Shown: piece after piece, positions 41,332-49,099 of the stretch
How the letters are laid out: each line of letters starts with the position of its first letter
Numbering within the stretch: position 1 is the stretch's first letter
The notes under the pieces: generated by a model
Seen by the model: the letters and a program-made list of their open reading frames with translations, nothing else
Told to the model about the DNA's origin: nothing
Databases searched by the model: none
Position numbers and translations under genes: made by a program
NCBI RefSeq assembly: GCF_013364235.1
Contig: NZ_CP054919.1
Coordinates: 1,920,740-1,984,739, forward strand
From: Kitasatospora sp. NA04385
Lineage (GTDB): Bacteria > Actinomycetota > Actinomycetes > Streptomycetales > Streptomycetaceae
DNA length: 64,000 nucleotides
Direction of reading: 5' to 3'

Positions 41332-42210
41332 GTGATCTTCGACGAACCGAGGGCGCTGGCCCTCCTCCAGGAAGCCTGCGCCCCGGCCGGGATCGACCCG
41401 GCCGGGGCGGCGCTGCTCGCGCTGGGGCAGAACGCCGTCTTCGACCTCCCCGCCGAGGGGCTGGTGGCCAAGGTGGGCCGCACCCCGGGCGGAGCGGGCC
41501 GGGCGGAGCGCGAACTCGCGCTGGCCGGCTGGCTGGACGGCGCGGGCGTGCCGGTGGTGCGCCCGGCCGACGGCGCCGTCGCGGTGGTGCGCGAGCACCC
41601 GGTGACGTGGTGGCACCGGCTGGCACCGGCCGTCCGCCCGGCCCGGCCGGTCGACCTGGCGCCGCTGCTGCGCGCGTTGCACGCGCTCGGCCCGGCCCCC
41701 GTCCCGCTGGGGCGGCGCGAGCTGCTGGCGCCGGTGGACAGCTGGCTGGCCGCCGCCGAGGGGCACGTCGACCCGGCCGACACGGCGTTCCTCCGTGTCC
41801 GAAAAGAGACCTTTGTCACCGAGATCGCCGGCCTGTCGCCCGTCCTGCCGCCCGGACCGATCCACGGCGACGCGCTGCCGCGCAACGTGCACGTCACCCC
41901 GGACGGCCCGGTGCTGCTCGACCTGGAGTACATGGCCTCCGACCTGCGCGAGCACGACCTGGTGGTGCTGGCGCTCAGTCAGGACCGCTACGGCGTACCG
42001 GCCGAGGAGGTCGCCGCGTTCGACGCCGCCTACGGCTGGGACGTGCGCGAGTGGCCCGGCTTCGCGGTGCTGCGCGGGGCGCGGGAGACCGCGAGCGCCG
42101 CGTGGGTCGCCCAGCAGGCGGCCGGGAACCCGGCCGCCGCGGCCGAGTTCCGTCGCCGGGTGGACTCGCTGCGTGACGGGGCGACGGCAGTACGCTGGTT
42201 CGCGTTCTGA
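41332..42210 (+). CDS. Aminoglycoside phosphotransferase (APH) family kinase
   Basis: 292-residue protein-kinase-like fold phosphotransferase. GTG start. GLVAKVGRTP contains the ATP-binding Lys, AERELALAGWLDGAGVPVVR follows, and the catalytic loop is PIHGDALPRNVHV (Brenner-type HGD) with LLDLEYMASDLREHDLV as the metal-binding segment. These streptomycete members mostly have unknown small-molecule substrates, so antibiotic resistance should not be assumed. It stands alone between the MMPL and deacetylase genes. Confidence 0.85.
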   Translation: MIFDEPRALALLQEACAPAGIDPAGAALLALGQNAVFDLPAEGLVAKVGRTPGGAGRAERELALAGWLDGAGVPVVRPADGAVAVVREHPVTWWHRLAPAVRPARPVDLAPLLRALHALGPAPVPLGRRELLAPVDSWLAAAEGHVDPADTAFLRVRKETFVTEIAGLSPVLPPGPIHGDALPRNVHVTPDGPVLLDLEYMASDLREHDLVVLALSQDRYGVPAEEVAAFDAAYGWDVREWPGFAVLRGARETASAAWVAQQAAGNPAAAAEFRRRVDSLRDGATAVRWFAF

Positions 42211-42380
42211 CCGTTCAACTCCCGTTCTGCCCGCTTCCGTCCGGTGTCCGCCCCCGCGGCGCGGCCCCCGCCGCCCGCCTGTGGCGTGGCACACCTCCGG
42301 ACGGAACCACCCCGCTCGTGCCCGGCGTCGTACCGGACGCCCCGCCGCAAGGCGGCCGGTACGACGTCAGGAGTCGCCCC

Positions 42381-43372
42381 GTGGTGAAGTCCCGCATACC
42401 CGCCCCCCGTCGTTCCCTCCTGCTCGGCGCCTCCGCGCTGCTCGGCACGTCCGCCCTGCTGGTGGCGTGCGGCGCACCGGGCGCCACCTCCGCGGCGGGC
42501 GGCGCCGCGCCCCGCCCGGCGTCGCCGGGCGCGAGCACGACCGGCCCGGCGGGCGGGGCTCCTCGGCGGCGGCGCGGCCGACCCCGGGCGAGGACGCGGC
42601 GTCGGACCCGGCCGCGCCGACCCGCACCCCGGCCCCGTCCGCGACCACCGCCCCGGCCTCCCCGTACGCCTCGCCGTCCGCGCCGCGGAGCAGCGCCGCC
42701 CCCTCGCAGCCCACCGCGAGCGGCACGCCGAGCGCGCCCGCCTCCTCGCCGGGCGCCACCGCGCCCGCCCCGGCCCCGCACGTGCTGCGGCACACCGCCT
42801 CGGGCGGCCGGACGGTGGCGCTGACCTTCGACGACGGCCCCGGCCCGGCCACCGGCCAGGTGCTGGACCTGCTGGCGCAGTACCACGCCAAGGCGACGTT
42901 CTGCGAGATCGGCGACAACGCCAGGACCCGCCCGGCGGCGGTGCAGCGCATCCTCGCCGAGGGCCACCGGCTGTGCGACCACACCGTGGACCACCCGCAG
43001 CCGATGCACACCCAGTCGCACGAGCAGCAGGTCGCGGAGATCCGCGACGCCAAGGCCGACATCGAGGCGGCGGCCGGCAACGGCGCGCAGATCAGCTGGT
43101 GGCGCGCCCCGGGCGGCGACTTCACCGCGGAGAACGAGCGGATCGGTGCCGACCTGGGGATGAAGTCGCTGGGCTGGTCGGTCGACCCGCGCGACTGGTC
43201 GCGCCCGGGCGTGCAGGCGATCGTCTCCACCGTGCAGCACGACCTGCGCCCGGGCGGGGTGGTGCTGATGCACGACGGCGGCGGCGACCGCAGCCAGACG
43301 GTGGCGGCGCTGAAGCAGCTGCTGCCGTGGATGGTCGCCCAGGGCTACACCTTCGACTTCCCGCAGTCCTGA
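42381..43372 (+). pseudogene. Polysaccharide deacetylase lipoprotein, frameshifted
   Basis: GTG at 42381 (AGGAG 8 bases before) opens VVKSRIPAPRRSLLLGASAL with lipobox LVAC. After STTGPAGG the frame changes at the GGGG run near 42555-42558; one more G gives GGGSSAAARPTPGED and a Ser/Pro/Ala linker. The catalytic domain has TFDDGPGPATGQ (metal-binding Asp), the HTVDHPQ motif with two metal-binding His, RAPGGDF and VLMHDGGGDRSQ. It would deacetylate peptidoglycan or another exported glycan at the cell surface. Span 992 bases, one short of a multiple of three; sequencing error is plausible. Confidence 0.82.
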
Positions 43373-43399
43373 CGGACCGTCGGGGCGCCCGCCGGGACG

Positions 43400-44107
43400 C
43401 TAGGAGGCGGCCTTGAGCGGCCAGCGCGGGTCGACCACGGCCGCCGGGTCCTTGCGGCGCAGCCAGCTCTGCAGGTCGGCGGCCCAGGCCCGGTGCCAGT
43501 CGACCTGCCGCCGGTGCAGTTCCTCCAGCGGCAGGTCGCCGGCCTGCGCCGGGTACCGGTGGCCGAGGGCGACCGCGACCCGGACGGCGGCCAGCGCGTC
43601 GCTGCCGGCCTCGTGCGCGTCGCGCAGTTCGACGCCGTAGACCTCGCAGACCCGCTGCAGGGTGCGCGAGCCCTTGCGGTACTTGTCCAGCGCGCGGTCG
43701 ACGACCATCGCGTCGACCACCGGGGTGACCGGGCCGCCGAGCCGGTCGGCCAGCGCGGGCAGGCCGTGCCGGCGCAGTTCGGCGTCCAGCAGGGAGAGGT
43801 CGAACGGGGCGTTGAAGGCGACCACGGGCCGCCCGGCGGCGAGCCGCTCGACCAGGGCGCGGGCGATCTCCTCGACCGCCTCGGCGGCCGGGCGGCCGTG
43901 CGCGCGGGCCTCGGCGTCGGTGATGCCGTGGATGGCGGCGGCCTCGGCGGGTATCGGCACGCCCGGGTCGAGCAGCCAGGTGGTGGCGCCCTGGACGCCG
44001 CCGCCGAGGGTGTCGACCACGGCGGCGGTGACGATCCGTGACTCCTCCGGGTCGGTGCCGGTGGTCTCCAGGTCGAAACCGGTGAGCGGCCCCTTCCACC
44101 AGGTCAT
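43400..44107 (-). CDS. DEDDh 3'-5' exonuclease
   Basis: 235-residue exonuclease of the DnaQ (DNA polymerase III epsilon-like) family. Motif I is FDLETTGTD (Asp, Glu), motif II AFNAPFDLSLLDAEL (Asp) and motif III HEAGSDALAAVRV (His and Asp), matching the DEDDh set. It probably degrades single-stranded DNA or RNA ends, with two metal ions. ATG at 44107 follows AAGGACAC. Stand-alone gene, no polymerase nearby. Confidence 0.92.
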   Translation of the reverse strand: MTWWKGPLTGFDLETTGTDPEESRIVTAAVVDTLGGGVQGATTWLLDPGVPIPAEAAAIHGITDAEARAHGRPAAEAVEEIARALVERLAAGRPVVAFNAPFDLSLLDAELRRHGLPALADRLGGPVTPVVDAMVVDRALDKYRKGSRTLQRVCEVYGVELRDAHEAGSDALAAVRVAVALGHRYPAQAGDLPLEELHRRQVDWHRAWAADLQSWLRRKDPAAVVDPRWPLKAAS

Positions 44108-44233
44108 GGGGTGTGTCCTTCCGTCAGCACTGCCAAGGTCCGTCCATCATCGCGCGCCGCAGTGACAGCGCCACGGCACTCCTGCCCGCCGGACGGGCGG
44201 CCACTCCGGTCGGGACGCCGGTCGGGACGCCGG

Positions 44234-45484
44234 TCAGGACACCGGCCGGGAGTCGCCCCACAGCCCCTCGAACTCCTCGCGGTAGACCTCCAGCAGCCCG
44301 GGTTCGGTGCCGCCGGACTCCTGCCCGGCGCCGCCGCGAAGCACCAGCGCGGGCGACTCGATGCCGCGGGCCTTGCGCAGGTAGGGCTGGACCACGCCGA
44401 GGTCGGTGGAGCTGCGGCGCCCGCCGGCGCCGGTGGTGCGCTGGCCCTCGACCAGGTACGCGGTGAACCGGGGCAGTTCGTCGAACACCCGGATCTCGAA
44501 GCTGCCCTGGTCGCGCAGCCGGGCCCGCACCCGCCGCACGTGCATGATGTTCATCTCCACGGCGCGCCCCAGCTCGCCGCGCCCGATGCCCAGTTCGCGC
44601 TCGCGCCGGCGCACCGCGCTGCTCGCCGGGTTGAGGAACAGCAGCCGCACCCGGCAGCCCTCGGAGGCGAGCCGGACCAGCCGCTTGCCGGTGTAGTTCT
44701 GGCAGAGCATGCCCAGGCCGATGCCGACCGCGTCCAGCCGCCGGGCGCCGTCGAGCAGGTCCTCGACCGGCAGGTCGCGCTGGAGCCGGACCCGGTCGGG
44801 GTGGACCGCGACCACGTCGGCGTAGCGGCCGGCCACCAGCTCCTCGACCACGTCGGCGGGGACGCCGCCGTGCGCGCCGTCCAGCAGGGCGAGCAGCCGG
44901 GCGGCGGCCCGCTCGGTCTGGTCGAGGACGGTCTGCGACAGGGCCCGGTTGCGGGAGACCACGTGCCGGGCGACCTCCAGCTCGTCCAGGGCCAGCTCGA
45001 CCTCCCGGCGGTCCACCAGGTGCGGTTCGAAGCACGGCCAGTGCTGCACCATCAGCTCGCGCAGCTGCGGCAGGGTGAGGAAGACCAGCGGGTCGTCGTC
45101 CAGCGGGTCCAGCAGGTAGCCCTTGCGGCGGGAGACCTCGCGGACGGCGGCGGCCCGGTGCACCCACTCCTCGCCGGCCGGCCCGGCGGCGGCGGTGACC
45201 CACTCCTCGCCGTGCGCGGGCGCGTAGACCGGGCGCAGCACCTCGTCGACCAGGGCGCGCATGCGCTGCTCGACCAGGTTGAGCCAGACGTAGGCGCGGC
45301 CGGCCAGCCGGACCCGGCGGTAGGCGTCGTCCCACTGCTCGGCGGCCCAGGCGGGCGGCATCCCCTCCAGCGGGCCGCCGCCCTGCGGGGGCAGCGGGCC
45401 GCGGCCGCCGCGGACGATCAGCGTGGGGGCCTCGCTGCTGCCGGCCCGCGGGTCCGTGCCGTCGCCGCCGGCGGGGAACCCCAT
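44234..45484 (-). CDS. SAV2148-type HEPN domain protein
   Basis: 416-residue cytoplasmic protein. After a disordered N-terminus (1-45), residues ~50-215 are helical and correspond to the HEPN region of SAV2148-family proteins: YRRVRLAGRAYVWLNLVEQR, LRELMVQHWPCFEPHLVDRR, and EVARHVVSRNRALSQTVLDQ. The latter has an RN-type HEPN core but the following His position is replaced, so RNase activity is uncertain. Residues ~240-400 are an alpha/beta domain, CRVRLLFLNPASSAVRRRE then FEIRVFDELPRFTAYLVEG, like the DUF5919-like part of the regulator at 5117. Conserved among streptomycetes; role unknown. Confidence 0.8.
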   Translation of the reverse strand: MGFPAGGDGTDPRAGSSEAPTLIVRGGRGPLPPQGGGPLEGMPPAWAAEQWDDAYRRVRLAGRAYVWLNLVEQRMRALVDEVLRPVYAPAHGEEWVTAAAGPAGEEWVHRAAAVREVSRRKGYLLDPLDDDPLVFLTLPQLRELMVQHWPCFEPHLVDRREVELALDELEVARHVVSRNRALSQTVLDQTERAAARLLALLDGAHGGVPADVVEELVAGRYADVVAVHPDRVRLQRDLPVEDLLDGARRLDAVGIGLGMLCQNYTGKRLVRLASEGCRVRLLFLNPASSAVRRRERELGIGRGELGRAVEMNIMHVRRVRARLRDQGSFEIRVFDELPRFTAYLVEGQRTTGAGGRRSSTDLGVVQPYLRKARGIESPALVLRGGAGQESGGTEPGLLEVYREEFEGLWGDSRPVS

Positions 45485-45885
45485 CCGCTACCTCACCTCT
45501 CGTCCGCCGCCCTGCGGGTGACGGTGCGTCCGCTGTGTCGCTCGACCGCGGCGGCCCCGGTCGCACGCCGCGCGGGCCCGGGGCTCGCGGTCCGGACGAT
45601 CAAGGGTATCGCCCACCGCCACCGGGCCGCAGCCCTCTTGACAGCAAGCGGATCGGCTCCCGACGGTCCGTCACCGGCCGGCCACGCCGCGCCGACGGTC
45701 CGGGCCGCCGGGACACCCGTTCGGGCGAACCACGCGCGGATGGGCGAGGAGTTCGGGCCGCCGCCGGGGAGTATGCGGGTGTGCCGTGCGTCACGTGGTT
45801 GCCGCCCCGCACATGGCCGGGCGCTCCACCGGGAAACCCCCGGGGGAGCGCCACTTCGCGTCAGGCACGAGGGAGTCGAGGACAC
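45485..45885. other. 401-base divergent intergenic region
   Basis: Lies between the start codons of the HEPN protein and GlgX. TTGACA on the plus strand at 45638-45643 could be a -35 of the trehalose-glycogen operon, but no matching -10 is clear. I see no convincing gene or palindrome; open frames here have unnatural Arg/Pro-rich composition. Confidence 0.5.
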
Positions 45886-47994
45886 ATGCAGGTCTGGCCG
45901 GGGCAGCCCTACCCGCTCGGCGCCACCTACGACGGCGCGGGCACCAACTTCGCCGTGTTCTCCGAGAGCGCGCACCGGATCGAGCTCTGTCTGCTCGCCG
46001 AGGACGGCACCGAGACGGTGGTCGAGCTGCGCGAGACCGACGCCTTCGTCCGGCACGCCTACCTGCCCGGCGTGCAGCCGGGCCAGCGCTACGGCTTCCG
46101 GGTGCACGGCCCGTACCAGCCGGGCCTGGGGCAGCGGCACAACGCCTCGAAGCTGCTGCTGGACCCGTACGCGAAGGCGATGAGCGGGCACATCGACTGG
46201 GACGAGTCGGTGTACGGCTACCACTTCGGCGCGCCCGAGCGCCGCAACGACCTGGACTCGGCGCCGCACACCATGCACTCGGTGGTGATCAACCCGTACT
46301 TCGACTGGGGCACCGACCGGCCGCCGCGCACCGACTACCACCGCACCGTGCTCTACGAGGCGCACGTGAAGGGCCTGACCAGGCTGCACCCGGGCATCCC
46401 GGAGGAGATCCGCGGCACGTACGCGGGCCTGGCGCACCCGGCGGTGATCGAGCACCTGGCGAAGCTGGGGGTGACCGCGATCGAGCTGATGCCGGTGCAC
46501 CAGTTCGTCCGCGACCACCGGCTGCGGGACCTGGGGCTGGCGAACTACTGGGGCTACAACAGCGTCGGCTTCTTCGCCCCGCACTCCTCGTACTCCTCCA
46601 CCGGCGACCGCGGCCAGCAGGTGCAGGAGTTCAAGTCGATGGTGAAGGCGCTGCACGCGGCCGGCATCGAGGTGATCCTCGACGTGGTCTACAACCACAC
46701 CGCGGAGGGCAACCACCTGGGTCCGACGCTCTCCTTCCGCGGCCTGGACAACGCCTCGTACTACCGGCTCGCCAAGGACCAGCGCTTCTACGAGGACACC
46801 ACCGGCACCGGCAACTCGCTGCTGATGCGCAGCCCGCACGTGCTCCAGATGATCATGGACTCGCTGCGCTACTGGGTCACCGAGATGCACGTGGACGGCT
46901 TCCGCTTCGACCTGGCGGCGACGCTGGCCCGGCAGTTCCACGAGGTCGACCGGCTCTCCTCGTTCTTCGACCTGGTCCAGCAGGACCCGGTGGTCTCCCA
47001 GGCCAAGCTGATCGCCGAGCCGTGGGACCTGGGCGAGGGCGGCTACCAGGTCGGCAACTTCCCGCCGCTGTGGACCGAGTGGAACGGCAAGTACCGGGAC
47101 ACCGTCCGCGACTTCTGGCGCGGCGAGCCGGCCACCCTGGCCGAGTTCGGCTCCCGGCTGACCGGCTCCTCCGACCTGTACCAGGACGACGGCCGCCGCC
47201 CGATCGCCTCGATCAACTTCGTCACCTGCCACGACGGCTTCACCCTGCGCGACCTGGTCTCCTACAACGACAAGCACAACGAGGACAACCACGAGGACAA
47301 CCGGGACGGCGAGTCGCACAACCGCTCCTGGAACTGCGGCGCCGAGGGTCCGACCACCGACCCGGCCGTGCTGGAGCTGCGGGAGCGCCAGCAGCGCAAC
47401 TTCATCGCGACCCTGATGCTCTCCCAGGGCGTCCCGATGCTCTGCCACGGCGACGAGGCCGGGCGCACCCAGCGCGGCAACAACAACGCCTACTGCCAGG
47501 ACTCCGAGCTCACCTGGGTGGACTGGGCGGGCGCGGACGCCTCTCTGCTGGAGTTCACCCAGGCGATGATCTGGCTGCGCCGCGACCACCCGGTCTTCCG
47601 CCGCCGCCGCTTCTTCCACGGCCGCCCGGTCTCCGGCACCCACGACGACCTCACCGACATCGCCTGGTTCACCCCCGCCGGCGAGGAGATGACCAAGAAG
47701 GACTGGTCGACCTCGTACGCGAAGTCGCTGACCGTCTTCCTCAACGGCAACGCGATCTCCGAGCCCGACCGCCGCGGCGGCAAGATCGTCGACGACTCGT
47801 TCCTGCTGATGTTCAACGCCCACTTCGAGCCGCTCTCCTTCACCGTCCCGGCCGACCACGGCGAGGCCTGGCAGGTCGTCGTCGACACCTCCCTCCCCGT
47901 CCTGCCCCCGCGCGGCACCGGCCCCCGGGTCAAGGCCGGCGACACCCTCCGCCTGCCCGACCGCGCCCTGATGGTCCTCCAGCGCCCGGCCTAG
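45886..47994 (+). CDS. glgX: Glycogen debranching enzyme (GlgX/TreX)
   Basis: 702-residue GH13 isoamylase-type enzyme hydrolysing alpha-1,6 branches. N-terminal CBM48 domain (YPLGATYDGAGTNFAVFSES), then the barrel with DVVYNHTAEG (region I), DGFRFDLAATLAR (nucleophile Asp), LIAEPWDLGEGGYQVGNFPP (acid/base Glu) and FVTCHDGFTLRDLVSYN (transition-state Asp). The start ATG at 45886 is chosen because homology begins MQVWPGQPYPLG. Debranched chains feed the TreY and TreZ enzymes encoded 1.1 kb downstream. Confidence 0.95.
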   Translation: MQVWPGQPYPLGATYDGAGTNFAVFSESAHRIELCLLAEDGTETVVELRETDAFVRHAYLPGVQPGQRYGFRVHGPYQPGLGQRHNASKLLLDPYAKAMSGHIDWDESVYGYHFGAPERRNDLDSAPHTMHSVVINPYFDWGTDRPPRTDYHRTVLYEAHVKGLTRLHPGIPEEIRGTYAGLAHPAVIEHLAKLGVTAIELMPVHQFVRDHRLRDLGLANYWGYNSVGFFAPHSSYSSTGDRGQQVQEFKSMVKALHAAGIEVILDVVYNHTAEGNHLGPTLSFRGLDNASYYRLAKDQRFYEDTTGTGNSLLMRSPHVLQMIMDSLRYWVTEMHVDGFRFDLAATLARQFHEVDRLSSFFDLVQQDPVVSQAKLIAEPWDLGEGGYQVGNFPPLWTEWNGKYRDTVRDFWRGEPATLAEFGSRLTGSSDLYQDDGRRPIASINFVTCHDGFTLRDLVSYNDKHNEDNHEDNRDGESHNRSWNCGAEGPTTDPAVLELRERQQRNFIATLMLSQGVPMLCHGDEAGRTQRGNNNAYCQDSELTWVDWAGADASLLEFTQAMIWLRRDHPVFRRRRFFHGRPVSGTHDDLTDIAWFTPAGEEMTKKDWSTSYAKSLTVFLNGNAISEPDRRGGKIVDDSFLLMFNAHFEPLSFTVPADHGEAWQVVVDTSLPVLPPRGTGPRVKAGDTLRLPDRALMVLQRPA

Positions 47995-48000
47995 CCCCCT

Positions 48001-48054
48001 CCAGGGGCTCGGGGAACGGCGAGAGCCCCTGCCAGGGGCTCGGGGAACGGCGAG
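48001..48054. repeat. Direct copies of a dispersed GC element
   Basis: CCAGGGGCTCGGGGAACGGCGAG at 48001-48023 and again at 48032-48054, each preceded by an AGCCCCT half that can pair with AGGGGCT. Related to elements near base 5 and at 29788-29905. Confidence 0.7.
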
Positions 48055-48165
48055 GCCCAGTCTGCGAGCCCCTGGTGGTGCATGCCCGTCTGCCGACAGT
48101 TCCCCGGGCCCCTGATGCGGGTATTCCCTCCGCAGCGTGACGTCGCAGATCAGAGGGGGTACGAA

Positions 48166-49008
48166 GTGTCTCGTCGGTGGTTGGTGACCGGGTGTTCGTC
48201 GGGGTTGGGGCTGGCGCTCGCGCGGGCGGTGGCGGTGGCCGGGGACCGGATCGTGGCGACCAGCCGGGGGGCCTCGCCGTTGGACGCGCTGGCGGCGGAG
48301 TTCCCCGGGCAGGTGGTGCCGGCCCGGCTGGAGCTGCGCAGCGCGGCGGACTGCGCGGCGGCGGTGGAGCTGGCCCGCGAGCGCCTGGGCGGGGTGGACG
48401 TGCTGGTGAACAACGCCGCGGTGGGCCTGTTCGGGGCGGTGGAGGAGGTCTCGGACGCGGAGCTGCGCGAGCAGCTGGAGGTGCTGGCGGTGGCGCCCTG
48501 GCGGCTGGCGCGGCTGGTGCTGCCGCTGATGCGGGAGCAGGGCGGCGGCCACGTGGTGAACGTCTCCTCGGTGGGCGGGCGGATGGGCTTCCCCGGCCTG
48601 GGGGCGTACGTGGCGGGGAAGTTCGCGCTGGAGGGGATGAGCCTGACGCTGGCCGCGGAGGCCGCGCCGTTCGGGGTGCGGGTGACGGTGGTCGAGCCGG
48701 GCGGTTTCGCCACCGCGTACGGGAACTCGCTGGCCGAGACGGCGGCGAAGCTGCCGGAGTACGGGCCGACGCTGGAGCCGATGCACCGGGCGCTGCGCGG
48801 CATGGCGGGGGACGTCGGGCTGAACCGGCCGGAGGCGTTCGCGGAGCTGGTGCTGCGGGCCGTGGCGGCGCCGGCGGGCCCGGTGCGGGTGCCGGTGGGG
48901 CCGGACGCGTACGCGATGGTGGCGGCGGCGCTGACCGGGGAGGCCGCGGAGCTGGCGGCGGCCCGGGCGCTGGCGGGCGAGGGGGTGGCGGCGCCCGATC
49001 CGGTCTGA
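48166..49008 (+). CDS. Short-chain dehydrogenase/reductase
   Basis: 280-residue classical SDR. Rossmann motif TGCSSGLGLALARA near residue 8, DVLVNNAAVGLFG, VVNVSSVGG with the catalytic Ser and YVAGKFALEGMSL with the catalytic Tyr-x-x-x-Lys. GTG at 48166 has GAGGGGG upstream. VVEPGGFATAYG is the usual post-catalytic segment. Substrate unknown. It is inserted between glgX and treY in the same orientation, and has lower-structured codon pattern rich in GGG; a link to trehalose metabolism is not implied by sequence. Confidence 0.93.
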   Translation: MSRRWLVTGCSSGLGLALARAVAVAGDRIVATSRGASPLDALAAEFPGQVVPARLELRSAADCAAAVELARERLGGVDVLVNNAAVGLFGAVEEVSDAELREQLEVLAVAPWRLARLVLPLMREQGGGHVVNVSSVGGRMGFPGLGAYVAGKFALEGMSLTLAAEAAPFGVRVTVVEPGGFATAYGNSLAETAAKLPEYGPTLEPMHRALRGMAGDVGLNRPEAFAELVLRAVAAPAGPVRVPVGPDAYAMVAAALTGEAAELAAARALAGEGVAAPDPV

Positions 49009-49099
49009 GCGCCCCGCGGTCCGCCCCCCGGCCCGCCCCCGCGCCCGTTCGGCGCAGTGCGGGCGGTAGGGCCGGGGCGGCCAGGGTAGGCATGCGGGT

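Noticed and set aside
41332-42210. Aminoglycoside resistance gene
   Set aside because: The APH fold is clear, but this family is large in streptomycetes and mostly not resistance-related; no resistance-specific motif is recognised.
45600-45854. Possible small gene in the 45485-45885 gap
   Set aside because: Arg/Pro/Gly-rich translation with no ribosome site; consistent with random open frame in GC-rich spacer.
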